Below are positions 16,883 to 26,555 of a DNA stretch of 64,000 bases, piece after piece. Position numbers and translations under genes: made by a program. Within the stretch, counting starts at the first letter, position 1. Every line of letters starts with the position of its first letter. The stretch is from assembly GCF_018437505.1 (NCBI RefSeq), contig NZ_CP072467.1, positions 4,674,010 to 4,738,009 on the forward strand, in the 5' to 3' direction. The DNA is from Spiractinospora alimapuensis (GTDB lineage: Bacteria; Actinomycetota; Actinomycetes; Streptosporangiales; Streptosporangiaceae). The notes beneath the pieces are model-generated. The model did not search any database. It saw only the letters and a program-made list of their open reading frames with translations, and had not been told where the DNA came from.

Positions 16883-18208
16883 GTGCGCACAACGTGGGGC
16901 ATGTGGGGCGCCGTGGCGATGGGCGTGTCCGCGGCCATGGTCGCCGGGACCGCGGGGGCCGGCCACCACCCGGCGTACGCACAGGAGTGGCGCGTACTCG
17001 ACCTCGACACGGCGGAGAGGGTGAACGCCGAGCTGGACGCCAACGGCCTTCGCGCCGAGAGCGCCGATCTCCTGGGGGCGGCCCTGGACGAGGAGTCGGC
17101 GCGGGCGAGCGCCCTGGCCACCTTCCCCGCCACCGAGCTCGACAGCGTCTCCTCGACGGTCGAGGTGGACGTCGATACCAGCGCCTCACCCGCTCGGCCG
17201 CGGGATCTCCTCGGCGAAGTACGTGGCCGAGACACCAGCGCGGGTATCGAGACCTGGAGCGAGTGGCGTGAACTCGACGACGTCGGCGCCGGCCCCTCCA
17301 CCGTGGACCTCCCCACACCCTCCCGCGAGATCCAGGTCCGCGTCAGCCTCGGTCCCGACTCCGAGCGGGACGACGAGAGCGTTACCGCCGTACGGGTCCG
17401 CGTTCCCGACGACGCGGAAGCGCCGGAAACCGACTCCCCGGGCGGCAACGGGGAACGACGCGAGACCGGGGGAGAACAGGAACCCACCCCTGAGGCGGGG
17501 GACGACCCCGCGTTCTCGGCACGCCTGTTCGCGACCCGCATCGGTCTGGTGGGAAACCAGACCGCCAACGGGCACACCATCCGGAAGGACGACTACTTCG
17601 TGGCGCTCCCGTCCCGCCGGGGCCTGGCCCAGCGCGGCGACGGCGACTACACGGTGCGGGTGTGCACCATAGACGAGCCGCGCCGGTGCGCCTACCTGCC
17701 GGTGTGGGACGTCGGGCCGTGGAACATCACCGACGACCACTGGAACGAGGCCCGCGAGTCCTGGACCGACCTCCCGCAGGGCAGACCCCAGGCCGAGGCC
17801 GCCTACCAGGACGGCCACAACGACGGCCTCGACGGGTTCGGTCGCCGGGTGGCGAATCCGGCCGGGATCGACCTCGCCGACGGCGCTTTCGACACCGGAC
17901 TCGCGCTTCCCACCAACGCGTGGGTGGACGTGGACTATCTCTGGACGGCGCAGGAGGGCGTCCCCGCGCGGGTGGCGACCGAGAGCGAGCGGGACCCGGT
18001 GGTGCTGCGTGGCGGCCCGGGGACCGACTACCCCGATGTCGGACGAGCGGCCCACGCCGCCCACGTCCAAATCGAGTGCCAGAGCGACGGCCGCGAGGTG
18101 TCCGGCCCTCAGGGGCCGAGCGACGCGTGGTACCGCCTGGGAGCCGCTGACTTCATCCCGGCCACCTTCGTCCAGACCGAAGGCGACGTGCCGGTCTGCG
18201 GTGAGTAG
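16883..18208 (+). CDS. Secreted protein with a C-terminal SH3-like region
   Basis: An exported protein of about 441 residues. GTG 16883 (GGGGGAGA upstream) gives a clear signal peptide ending near HHPAYAQ-EW; earlier in-frame starts would bury it. Residues of about 30-200 are acidic and low in complexity. The conserved part begins near residue 210, with VALPSRRGL, CTIDEPRRCAYLPVWDVGPWNITDDHW and NPAGIDLADGAF. This resembles the double-psi barrel-like region of secreted actinobacterial SH3 proteins. A terminal module with VVLRGGPGTDYP resembles a bacterial SH3 repeat. Cell-wall association is inferred and no catalytic residues are recognised. Confidence 0.75.
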   Translation: MRTTWGMWGAVAMGVSAAMVAGTAGAGHHPAYAQEWRVLDLDTAERVNAELDANGLRAESADLLGAALDEESARASALATFPATELDSVSSTVEVDVDTSASPARPRDLLGEVRGRDTSAGIETWSEWRELDDVGAGPSTVDLPTPSREIQVRVSLGPDSERDDESVTAVRVRVPDDAEAPETDSPGGNGERRETGGEQEPTPEAGDDPAFSARLFATRIGLVGNQTANGHTIRKDDYFVALPSRRGLAQRGDGDYTVRVCTIDEPRRCAYLPVWDVGPWNITDDHWNEARESWTDLPQGRPQAEAAYQDGHNDGLDGFGRRVANPAGIDLADGAFDTGLALPTNAWVDVDYLWTAQEGVPARVATESERDPVVLRGGPGTDYPDVGRAAHAAHVQIECQSDGREVSGPQGPSDAWYRLGAADFIPATFVQTEGDVPVCGE

Positions 18209-18399
18209 GGCGCCGTGACGAGTCCAGGGGGCCGCTTACGTCGGACCACCGGCGAGTACCCGGCCAGGTCGTGCCCCTCGGGCGGGTCTCGGAACGGGCT
18301 GGCTCCCCCATCAGGACTTCGCCACCGCCACCGGGATTACGCCACATCCAACCGGTGGGGGCGCACATCGACCCGCTCTACCGGAGTCGACGACACCCA

Positions 18400-18951
18400 C
18401 TAGCGGCTGCGCACCACGTAGGTCTTCGCGGCCTTGTCGTGGATGGACTGGCCGTAGGTGTCGCTGAAGCCCACCATGCTCTCGATGAGCACGAAGATGT
18501 GTCCCAAGCACGTGATGGACTGCGGGAGGCCGAACATGGCGGCCCGGCCCAGCCCCTGTTGCTGGGTCAGCCGCTGCCCGTCGACGCTGACCACCTTGAT
18601 ACCCACCACGGCCTTGCCGGGTGTGGCACCCCAGGCCATCAGACACAGCCAGTCGTAGAGGCACAGCCACAGGCCCCAGGCGAAAAAGAAGAAGAAGGAC
18701 CAGACGAGGTCCTCGCCGTCCCCGAAGTCGTCCGACCCCGTCACCCCGAACACCACGACGAGCATCACGAAAAGGAAGACGGCGCCGACGATACCGACGA
18801 TCAGGTAGTCGAGCGCTCGCGCCACGATCCGCTGCCCGGGGGAGGCCAGCGGCGGCGACGCGGAACCGCCGCCGCCCCCTGCCGGAGGCCACGGTGGGGG
18901 CGTCGCCCCGTAGTTCGCTCCGTATGGTGCGCCATGACTCACGTCAGCCAT
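18400..18951 (-). CDS. RDD family membrane protein
   Basis: A 183-residue protein. The N-terminus is Pro/Gly-rich and cytoplasmic. Three hydrophobic segments follow, with the RDD signature as RIVARALDYLIVG near residue 43, then WGATPGKAVVGIKVV near 110. RDD proteins have been proposed to act as small-solute or ion exchangers. The ATG at 18951 lacks a strong ribosome site, and a GTG seven codons upstream is possible. It converges on the secreted-protein gene. Confidence 0.82.
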   Translation of the reverse strand: MADVSHGAPYGANYGATPPPWPPAGGGGGSASPPLASPGQRIVARALDYLIVGIVGAVFLFVMLVVVFGVTGSDDFGDGEDLVWSFFFFFAWGLWLCLYDWLCLMAWGATPGKAVVGIKVVSVDGQRLTQQQGLGRAAMFGLPQSITCLGHIFVLIESMVGFSDTYGQSIHDKAAKTYVVRSR

Positions 18952-19023
18952 TATGACGAACCATCCCACCACGCACGAATCGTCGCGTGCGTGGTCGTCT
19001 CGGCCAGGGGGTGATCAGGGGGC

Positions 19024-19194
19024 TCAGGCCCGGTCGTCCTGTTGCTCCTCGAAGTCGATCTTCGCGAACTGCCGGCGCATGCTCCTCATGATGAAGTACA
19101 GCGCGACAGCGATCGCCGCGATGACGAGAAAGCCCAACAGGCCGGGGGTGACCCGGTCGGAGAACTCGAGCGTGTCGGCGAGTACGAGTGGCAT
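19024..19194 (-). CDS. Small membrane protein next to mca
   Basis: A 56-residue protein: a short N-terminal segment, one hydrophobic helix at about residues 18-36 (GLLGFLVIAAIAVALYFIM), then a basic and acidic tail ending EEQQDDRA. The gene starts four bases after the end of mca and is probably co-transcribed with it. Small one-helix proteins in this position are usual beside actinobacterial mca, which makes it more than a chance frame. Function unknown. Confidence 0.7.
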   Translation of the reverse strand: MPLVLADTLEFSDRVTPGLLGFLVIAAIAVALYFIMRSMRRQFAKIDFEEQQDDRA

Positions 19195-19198
19195 ACCT

Positions 19199-20085
19199 CT
19201 ATGCTCTCACCACGTTGTGTACCCCTGCGAACAGGTCCGTCTCTGGGAGCTCGGTGTCCACCAGTGACCGAGCCAGGTGGTAGTCCTCGGTCGGCCACGC
19301 CTCCCGCTGGATGTCCAACGGCACCGCGAACCAGAACCCGTTGGGGTCGACCTGGGTCGCGTGCGCGATCAGCGCCCGGTCGCGGGTCTCGAAGTAGTCC
19401 GCGCACTCCACCTTGGTCGTGATCTCCCACTCACGCCGGCGGCTCTCCTGGCGCTGCTTCTGCCGAGCGATCCACTCCGCGAAGGGGTTCTCCAGCCCGC
19501 GCCGCTCCAGCACCGAACTGATCGCCGCGACCCGGGGGCTGCTGAACGAGACGTGGTAGTAGAGCTTGAGCGGCTGCCACGGCGCCCCCTGGTCGGGGTA
19601 ACGCTCCGGATCGCCGGCCGCCTCGAACGCCTCGACCGAGACACGGTGCGTCATCACGTGGTCCGGGTGCGGGTAGCCACCGTCCTCGTCATAGGTGGTG
19701 ATCACGTGTGGCCGGAACCGGCGGATCAGCCCCACCAGCGGCGCCGACGCGGTGTCGACCGGCTGCACGCGAAGCAGCCCTCGGGCAGCGGCGGCAGCGG
19801 GTCCCCCTCGGGCAGCCCGGAGTCGACGAAGCCCAGGAACTCCTGCTCCACGCCCAGGATGCGACGAGCCTCCGCCATCTCCTCACGGCGGATCTCGGTC
19901 ATGTTGGCCACGACCTCGGGGCGGTCCATCGCCGGATTCAGCACAGAGCCACGCTCGCCCCCGGTCAGGGTGGCCACCAGCACCTCCGCTCCCTCGGCCG
20001 CGTAGCGGGCCATAGTCGCGGCACCCTTGCTGGACTCGTCGTCGGGGTGTGCGTGGATCGCCATCAGGCGCAGACGCTCAGACAC
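19199..20085 (-). pseudogene. mca: Mycothiol S-conjugate amidase, split by an apparent one-base deletion
   Basis: Mca is a zinc amidase that cleaves mycothiol S-conjugates during electrophile and antibiotic detoxification in the cytoplasm. The N-terminal part (GTG 20085) has the metal site [15 protein letters not shown] and LTGGERGS, and reads correctly to [10 protein letters not shown]. From there the frame changes. The rest, starting with [21 protein letters not shown] and containing TTYDEDGGYPHPDH with the remaining zinc and catalytic residues, is in the next frame. One missing base at about 19767-19768 (GCGTGCAG instead of GCGCTGCAG) explains it and restores about 295 codons. All other Mca motifs are intact, so sequencing error is as likely as inactivation. 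Confidence 0.88.
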
Positions 20086-20217
20086 AGGAGGTCCCTCGCG
20101 ATCGTTGACTCGGTCTTCCACCAGGTCCGGACGTCCGCCAAGTGATGGGGTGGATGTGGGGTCGCGCGAACCAGGGCTATCTTAGACAACATCGGTCCGT
20201 GAATCGGAGATTCCCGT

Positions 20218-20631
20218 ATGGCGACGAGTGACGAGAACATTGACGATGGCTTGCCCGAGGCGACGCCCCAACCGCGGCGGCGCCGGCGAGAGCTGCCTTT
20301 CTTCGCCCTGCTGGCCATCGGCGTCGTCACCGTGATCGCCGCCGGCGGATGGGGAATCGCGACTGTGAGTTATGGCGGTGGGGCGTATGGCGTTCCTCAT
20401 CAGATGGTCGCCTGGAACGCGACCTCCGAGGACTCGGTGTCCATCACCTTCCAGGTGAACAGCTCCACCGACGCCGCGTGCCTGGTCCGGGCCCTGGACG
20501 AGCGCCACGTGGAGGTCGGTCAGGACGAGGTCCAGGTGGACTCCGGGCTGCGCGACGTCACCCACACCCTGCGCACCACCCGACAGGCCGCCGCTGCCGA
20601 GGTCACGTCCTGTCGCGAACTCGAGTCCTAA
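20218..20631 (+). CDS. DUF4307 membrane protein
   Basis: A 137-residue protein. The acidic N-terminus is followed by an Arg-rich stop-transfer patch (RRRRREL), one transmembrane helix at about residues 27-48, and an external domain that includes AWNATSEDSVSITFQVNSS and a late Cys pair. This is the DUF4307 layout, and the gene is typically found between mca and greA in actinobacteria, as here. It is divergent from mca with 132 bp between starts. Function unknown. Confidence 0.85.
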   Translation: MATSDENIDDGLPEATPQPRRRRRELPFFALLAIGVVTVIAAGGWGIATVSYGGGAYGVPHQMVAWNATSEDSVSITFQVNSSTDAACLVRALDERHVEVGQDEVQVDSGLRDVTHTLRTTRQAAAAEVTSCRELES

Positions 20632-20845
20632 CCAGACCGAAACCGGCGTCCCGGGCGGCCCTCCGGTGGGTTCCCGTGACGCCATCGCGGTTTCACCGGA
20701 CGCGTGTCGGGTAGCACCCCACAATCCATGTCCGACCGACACCGAAGGCAACACAAACAGAGGGGTCTTCCCGGAGCAATCCCCTGTAAACCAGGGTTTT
20801 CTCTCCCTTCCGTGTGGTGGCCTCGGTGCTAATCTCGTAAGTTCT

Positions 20846-20869
20846 ACCGCGTCGAGAAGGCGACGCGGT
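20846..20869 (+). other. 5' leader hairpin of greA
   Basis: ACCGCGTCG pairs perfectly with CGACGCGGT around a six-base loop, 27 bp before the greA start and downstream of a possible -10 (TAATCT at about 20830). It may stabilise the message or affect initiation; no riboswitch class was recognised. Confidence 0.35.
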
Positions 20870-20895
20870 GCCCAGGACGCACCAAGGGAGTTCCC

Positions 20896-21396
20896 GTGAC
20901 CGAGACCCGCGATGACAACGTCACTTGGCTCACCCAGGAGGCGTACGACCGGCTCAAGGGGGAGCTGGAACACCTGTCGGGGCCTGGTCGCACGGAGATC
21001 GCCGATCGCATCGAAGCCGCCCGCGAAGAGGGAGACCTCCGCGAGAACGGTGGATACCACGCCGCCAAGGAGGAGCAGGGCAAGATCGAGGCGCGGATCC
21101 TGCAACTGCGCCAGATCCTGAACAACGCGCGAGTGGGCGAGGCGCCGCGGAGTTCGGGAACGGTCAGCCCTGGCATGACGGTCACCATCCGCTTCGAGGG
21201 CGACGACGAGGAAGCCGTGTACCTCCTCGCCTCGCGCGAGGAGAGTGGCGCCCCCATCGACGTCATCTCTCCCAAGTCCCCGCTGGGCGCCGCGATCAAC
21301 GGCAAGCGCGTCGGCGAGACGGCCAGCTACCCGCTGCCGCGCGGCGGCGAGGCCAGTGTCGAGATCATCGAGGCCGTCCCCTACGGCGGGGACTGA
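20896..21396 (+). CDS. greA: Transcription elongation factor GreA
   Basis: A 166-residue factor that enters the RNA polymerase secondary channel and stimulates cleavage of backtracked RNA. The N-terminal coiled coil (about residues 9-80) ends in the tip loop REEGDLRENGGYHAAKEEQ, with the acidic residues needed for cleavage. The C-terminal FKBP-like domain contains ISPKSPLGAAINGKRVGE. GTG start with AAGGGAG four to five bases upstream. It follows DUF4307 and ends in a perfect hairpin. Confidence 0.96.
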   Translation: MTETRDDNVTWLTQEAYDRLKGELEHLSGPGRTEIADRIEAAREEGDLRENGGYHAAKEEQGKIEARILQLRQILNNARVGEAPRSSGTVSPGMTVTIRFEGDDEEAVYLLASREESGAPIDVISPKSPLGAAINGKRVGETASYPLPRGGEASVEIIEAVPYGGD

Positions 21397-21448
21397 CCGC
21401 ACGCACGCACCCGCGGGCCGTTCGATCCGCCTCCCCAGGTGACACGTT

Positions 21449-21476
21449 GAGGGGCCCGCCGGCCGGCGGGCCCCTC
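21449..21476. terminator. Terminator hairpin of greA
   Basis: A perfect 12-bp stem (GAGGGGCCCGCC with GGCGGGCCCCTC) and a GGCC loop. Confidence 0.8.
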
Positions 21477-21563
21477 CGTCGCTCCACGGCGCACACCGCG
21501 CGTTCCGTGCGCGAGGCCAGTGTCTGGGTACACCTACCAGAGTCACCGACGGAAGGGGGCGCA

Positions 21564-22127
21564 ATGGCGGACACACGTCGCCAGGAACCCGCGGCGAAGG
21601 TGCTGTGGCACTTCACGATGTCCCTGGACGGGTTCGTGGCCGGACCAGACCATTCGATGGAATGGATGACCGGCTTCACCCACCGTGAGGGACTGGTGGA
21701 CGAGTACGCCCAGTCGACGGGGGCGATCCTCGGCGGACGCGATGCCTGGGACGTCTCACCGGACGTCGGCGCCATCTACGGTGGAGCCTGGAAGGGGCCG
21801 GTCTTCGTCCTCACCACGCATCCGGAGGACGCGGAACCCGTCGAGGGTGTCACCTTCCTGAATTGCGACGTCGCCGACGCCGTCCGAATCGGCCTCCAAG
21901 CCGCCGACGGCAAGAACCTCGAGGTGCTCTCCGCCTCCATCGGCCGTCAACTCCTCCACCGAGGCCTCATCGACGAGATCGACCTCCACGTCGCCCCCGT
22001 CCTCCTCGGCGACGGCATCCGCCTGTTCGACAACCCCGGGGGAACCCCCGTCCGCCTCGCCCGCGGCGACACCGACGACCCCACGTCCGTGGTGAACGTT
22101 CGCTACCACCCCCTCACCTCGGGATAA
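21564..22127 (+). CDS. Dihydrofolate reductase family protein (RibD C-terminal type)
   Basis: A 187-residue NADPH-type reductase fold. Visible are FTMSLDGFVAGPDHSMEW near the N-terminus, GAILGGRDAWD, GGAWKGPVFVLTTH, and the late SASIGRQLLHRGLIDEIDLHVAPVLLGDGIRLF, which is diagnostic of the stand-alone RibD C-terminal/YyaP-type proteins. The natural substrate is unknown. Start ATG 21564 follows GGAAGGGGG. It is the last gene before the CRISPR array, lying on its leader-distal side. Confidence 0.88.
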   Translation: MADTRRQEPAAKVLWHFTMSLDGFVAGPDHSMEWMTGFTHREGLVDEYAQSTGAILGGRDAWDVSPDVGAIYGGAWKGPVFVLTTHPEDAEPVEGVTFLNCDVADAVRIGLQAADGKNLEVLSASIGRQLLHRGLIDEIDLHVAPVLLGDGIRLFDNPGGTPVRLARGDTDDPTSVVNVRYHPLTSG

Positions 22128-22226
22128 CGCGCGGCCCACCCTGGCCATCAGACGCTCCTCAGCGGAGGAGCCGCTGCTCACCACATCGCCTCGGCCCCTG
22201 GACGGTTCACACCCAAGCGACCACTC

Positions 22227-23987
22227 GGTCCATCCCCGCGTGTGCGGGGCTTGCATCATCCAGATCCACGACCGAACTGCTATCCCCGGTCCATCCCCGC
22301 GTGTGCGGGGCTTGCGACACCGATCACGTAAGGCAGTAGCCCGGCATCCGGTCCATCCCCGCGTGTGCGGGGCTTGCCCGCGCCAGGGTCGACGTACGCG
22401 GCGGACAAAGCGGTCCATCCCCGCGTGTGCGGGGCTTGCCCTCACCGATGAGCAGGCGGCCGCCTACGGTCGCGGTCCATCCCCGCGTGTGCGGGGCTTG
22501 CCCCCCGGAGACGTTCATCAGGAGTACGTCATACAGGTCCATCCCCGCGTGTGCGGGGCTTGCCCGGCTGACGAGGGCGTTATCCGCGTCGCACGCCGGT
22601 CCATCCCCGCGTGTGCGGGGCTTGCCGCGCGCGGGACGGGATGGACATCCGCGGTCTCGGTCCATCCCCGCGTGTGCGGGGCTTGCGTGGCGAACACCAG
22701 CTTCCCACCGATGCTGCGGAGGTCCATCCCCGCGTGTGCGGGGCTTGCTCACCCTACGGGGTGGGGCGCTTTTCGTGTGCCGGTCCATCCCCGCGTGTGC
22801 GGGGCTTGCCGCCGAAGCCAAGATCGACGTCCTGATCATCGACGGTCCATCCCCGCGTGTGCGGGGCTTGCTACGACGCAGTTCCCTCCATTCCAGACAG
22901 GGCACGGTCCATCCCCGCGTGTGCGGGGCTTGCTGATGTTGGCCGCCGACCATAGTTTCCGCATGCCGGTCCATCCCCGCGTGTGCGGGGCTTGCTGCCC
23001 CTCCAGCTCCACCAGGATGTCGCCGACCGGTCCATCCCCGCGTGTGCGGGGCTTGCGCGAGCTCCGGTACGGCCTCCGTGAGTATCGCCGGTCCATCCCC
23101 GCGTGTGCGGGGCTTGCGTCCTCCCTTCTGGTTCAGGACAGTGACCGTCTCGGTCCATCCCCGCGTGTGCGGGGCTTGCATCGGGTCGGGCCGCAGCGCG
23201 CTGCGGTTATCCGGTCCATCCCCGCGTGTGCGGGGCTTGCGCTCGCTCACTACGCGCTGGATGAGTTGCCGGAGGTCCATCCCCGCGTGTGCGGGGCTTG
23301 CGGCTGCGTGGGCGGAGGTTATGCGTATCGCCCTGGTCCATCCCCGCGTGTGCGGGGCTTGCCCTGCGCGCGTGGGTGCAATCAGGAATGCCGTCTGGTC
23401 CATCCCCGCGTGTGCGGGGCTTGCGGTTACCCGAACCCTCCGCAGTGCTGGATGAGCGGTCCATCCCCGCGTGTGCGGGGCTTGCGAGCAGCGCGCGAAG
23501 CAGAACGCAGATGCGGCGGTCCATCCCCGCGTGTGCGGGGCTTGCTCGTCGGGGAGTAGGCATACCGTCACCCGTCCACGGTCCATCCCCGCGTGTGCGG
23601 GGCTTGCTTCCACCTCTCGCGGCGTACGGTCGGCCGCTACCGGTCCATCCCCGCGTGTGCGGGGCTTGCGCTGGCGCGTGCCTGCGAAGGAGCGCTGGAC
23701 AACGGTCCATCCCCGCGTGTGCGGGGCTTGCGCCAGGGGTACTCACAATCTGAGCACCCTTCCTCGGTCCATCCCCGCGTGTGCGGGGCTTGCGCCGAGC
23801 ATCCGCGCGGTCACCGGTCGGCGTCCTTCGCCTGGTCCATCCCCGCGTGTGCGGGGCTTGCGTCGGCGTCGGTCACGCGGGACCGGACGGCACCCTGGTC
23901 CATCCCCGCGTGTGCGGGGCTTGCTCAACGATGTCGCTCATGCACTCCGGCGTTCCGCTGGTCCATCCCCGCGTGTGCGGGGCTTGC
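22227..23987 (-). CRISPR. Type I-E-like CRISPR array, 29 repeats and 28 spacers, no adjacent cas genes
   Basis: Twenty-nine copies of a 28-bp repeat begin at 22227 and end at 23987, with a period of mostly 61-62 bp. Each copy reads GGTCCATCCCCGCG on the plus strand and ends in GGGGCTTGC, with a CCCCGC/GCGGGG stem. I found no base difference among the copies. The reverse complement ends GGGGATGGACC, matching the usual I-E orientation, so crRNA is expected from the minus strand with the leader at the high-coordinate end. Spacers are 32-35 nt except one of 40 nt (23794-23833). No cas1, cas2, cas3 or Cascade gene is in the window, so maturation would need proteins encoded elsewhere. Confidence 0.97.
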
Positions 23988-24318
23988 AGCGAGCGACCTG
24001 GGGTTCTTTCGCGGTGTTACCGTTTCGCGATGTTCGGGGTCCGGTTTGACCGATTCCCGTTGCCCGGAAGGCGGAAAAGCGGACCAATGATGTCCACTTT
24101 CCCGGGTGGTGATTTCCGGACGGCTTCGGATTGAGGACAGGATAGGTCCTCGAAGCGGGGGCGCATCCTCACTCGATGCCGAGGCGTACGACATGTCTGG
24201 GTGCGGGGCTCTCTCTCGGATGAATCGGGGGATCGCTGGTCCGTGCTGGGGATCTCGCCGGTGGGAGCGCGCGGCCCGGGGCTCGGTGGGACATGGGGCG
24301 TCGTGGCAGAGTGGAAGT
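23988..24318 (-). promoter_or_regulatory. CRISPR leader region
   Basis: About 330 bp without a gene between the last repeat and the DUF255 gene. The part next to the array (to about 24130) is visibly less G+C-rich than its surroundings and contains stretches such as TTTCGC, GTTACCG and GAAAAGCGG. This is consistent with a leader that promotes minus-strand crRNA transcription. No precise promoter could be assigned. Confidence 0.6.
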
Positions 24319-26316
24319 ATGTCTAACCGTCTGGCCGACGCGACGAGTCCCTACCTGCTTCAGCACGCCGACAACCCTGTCGACTGGTACCCGTGGGGCG
24401 AGGAGGCGCTCGCCGAGGCGCGGATTCGGGACGTGCCACTGCTGATCTCCGTGGGGTACGCGGCCTGCCACTGGTGTCACGTCATGGCGCACGAGTCGTT
24501 CGAGGACGAGGACATGGCCCGGCGCATGAACCGGGACTTCGTGAACGTCAAGGTCGACCGGGAGGAGCGGCCCGACATCGACGCCGTGTACATGACGGCG
24601 ACGCAGGCGCTCACCGGGCACGGTGGTTGGCCGATGACCGTGTTCGCGCGGCCGGACGGGACCCCCTTCTACTGCGGGACCTACTATCCGCGCCCGCAGT
24701 TCCAGCGGCTGTTGGCCGGGGTGACGGAGGCGTGGCGGGAGCAGCGCGAGGATCTCGACGAACAGAGCGACCGCATCGCCGAGGCCCTGCGCGGGGCCGG
24801 GCTTCCCGAGACCTCCGGTGTGCCCGACGCCGACGCGCTCGACGCGGCCGTGGACGTGCTGCACGGCGAGTTCGACCCCGCGAACGGCGGGTTCGGTACG
24901 GCGCCGAAGTTCCCACCGTCGATGGTGCTGGAGTTCCTTCTCCGCCATCACTCACGGCACCGGGGAGCCGGCGCCACCGCGGAGCGGGCACTGGACATGA
25001 CCCGCCGCACGGCCGAGGCGATGGCCCGTGGAGGGATCTACGACCAGTTGGCCGGCGGCTTCGCCCGCTACTCGGTCGACGCCCACTGGCGGGTGCCGCA
25101 CTTCGAGAAGATGCTCTACGACAACGCCCTCCTCGCCCGTTCCTACGCCCACCTGTGGCGCCAGACCGGGGATCCCCTGGCCGCCCGCGTCGCCACCGAG
25201 ACCGTGGAGTGGATGCTCGTCGACCTACGGACGGAGCAGGGAGGGTTCGCGAGCTCACTGGACGCCGACAGCGAGGGCGAGGAGGGCCGCTTCTACGTCT
25301 GGACCCCCGCCGAGCTGCGCACCGTCCTGGGCGACGATGACGGTCGTTGGGCCACGGACGTGTTCGGGGTGACGGCGACCGGCACCTTCGAGCACGGAAC
25401 CTCCGTACTCCAGCGTCCGCGCGAGCCGGAGGACGAGGACCGTTACCAGCGCGTGCGCCGGCTCCTACGGGAGCACCGCGAACGCCGGGTCTGGCCCGCT
25501 CGGGACGACAAGGTCGTCGCCAGTTGGAACGGCCTCGCGATCGCCGCGCTCGCGGAGGCCGGCGTGCTGTTCTCCCGGCCCGACTTCGTGCACGCCGCGC
25601 GCGACGCCGCCGAGCTCCTCGCCACCGTGCACCTGAGCGAGGGCCGACTCCTCCGTACCTCCCGCGACGGAACCGTGGGAACCAGCGCCGGCGTACTCGA
25701 GGACTACGCCAACACCGCTGAGGGGTTGCTCGCGCTGCACGCCGCCACCGGCGAGGCGCGCTGGGTGGACATCGCCGAGGCGTTGCTCACGGTGGTGCTG
25801 CGGAGGTTCGGCGACGGAGCGGGCGGCTTCTTCGACACCGCCGACGACGCGGAGCGGCTCTACACCCGCCCCCAGGACCCCACGGACAACGCGACGCCCT
25901 CCGGCCAGTTCGCCGCGGCGGGCGCTCTGCTGAGCTGTGCGGGGCTCACGGGGTCCACCGAGATGCGGGAGGCGGCGGCCGCCGCCCTGAGCCCGGCCAC
26001 CCTGCTCGCCAACCGTGCCCCCCGTTTCTCCGGGTGGGGACTCGCGGTGGCGGAGGCACTGCTCGCCGGCCCCGTGCAGATCGCCGTGGTGGGTGATCCG
26101 CGGGACCCGGCGACGGCGCGGCTCCATCAGGAGGCCATGGGCACCACCTCGCCCGGTGCGGTGGTGAGTGTCGGAGACGGCCGTGACGACGTCGGGCTCG
26201 GACTCCTGCGTGGACGTACCATGGTGGACGGCCAACCGGCCGCGTACGTGTGTGAGGACTTCGCGTGCCGACTGCCGGTAACCACCGTCGCGGAGCTTCG
26301 TGCCGCCGTGCGCTAG
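24319..26316 (+). CDS. Thioredoxin-domain protein of the DUF255/YyaL (SPATA20-like) family
   Basis: A large cytoplasmic protein of about 665 residues. The N-terminal DUF255 thioredoxin-fold domain (about 1-170) shows [17 protein letters not shown], the CxxC motif in [20 protein letters not shown] and [11 protein letters not shown]. The rest is an alpha/alpha-barrel with [33 protein letters not shown], as in N-acylglucosamine epimerase-like proteins. Conserved from bacteria to man, the biochemical role is not settled. The ATG at 24319 has only a weak GGAAG, but homology begins at this residue. Next to the CRISPR leader, with no functional link expected. Confidence 0.92.
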   Translation: MSNRLADATSPYLLQHADNPVDWYPWGEEALAEARIRDVPLLISVGYAACHWCHVMAHESFEDEDMARRMNRDFVNVKVDREERPDIDAVYMTATQALTGHGGWPMTVFARPDGTPFYCGTYYPRPQFQRLLAGVTEAWREQREDLDEQSDRIAEALRGAGLPETSGVPDADALDAAVDVLHGEFDPANGGFGTAPKFPPSMVLEFLLRHHSRHRGAGATAERALDMTRRTAEAMARGGIYDQLAGGFARYSVDAHWRVPHFEKMLYDNALLARSYAHLWRQTGDPLAARVATETVEWMLVDLRTEQGGFASSLDADSEGEEGRFYVWTPAELRTVLGDDDGRWATDVFGVTATGTFEHGTSVLQRPREPEDEDRYQRVRRLLREHRERRVWPARDDKVVASWNGLAIAALAEAGVLFSRPDFVHAARDAAELLATVHLSEGRLLRTSRDGTVGTSAGVLEDYANTAEGLLALHAATGEARWVDIAEALLTVVLRRFGDGAGGFFDTADDAERLYTRPQDPTDNATPSGQFAAAGALLSCAGLTGSTEMREAAAAALSPATLLANRAPRFSGWGLAVAEALLAGPVQIAVVGDPRDPATARLHQEAMGTTSPGAVVSVGDGRDDVGLGLLRGRTMVDGQPAAYVCEDFACRLPVTTVAELRAAVR

Positions 26317-26555
26317 GAGACTCTCCGCTGGGTGTCAGCGGAGAGGCCACGCCCCGTGCCCGCCCGTGTCTTAACAGTGGCGTGACGGGTGTCCTGCCAT
26401 GATCTGGATCTGTCCAAGCCGGACAACTACGCGACGAGAACACAGGTATGTCCTGAATCGACGGACAACCCGGTTCGGAAGCGGCGCGTCTCCCAGACAT
26501 CGGTCGGGCCGGTCACGGCCGCTCCTCGCGGCGCCGAAAGCGGAAAGGTGAACCC

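Noticed and set aside
22240-24090. Several overlapping open frames on both strands with repeats such as VHPRVCGAC or SPAHAGMD
   Set aside because: They are translations of the CRISPR repeats, not proteins.
24100-24318. A longer DUF255 product starting at 24106
   Set aside because: The added 71 residues have no homology character and would overlap the CRISPR leader; the ATG at 24319 begins the conserved sequence.
21400-26400. cas genes flanking the CRISPR array
   Set aside because: The flanking genes are greA, a DHFR-like reductase and a DUF255 protein; none has Cas motifs.
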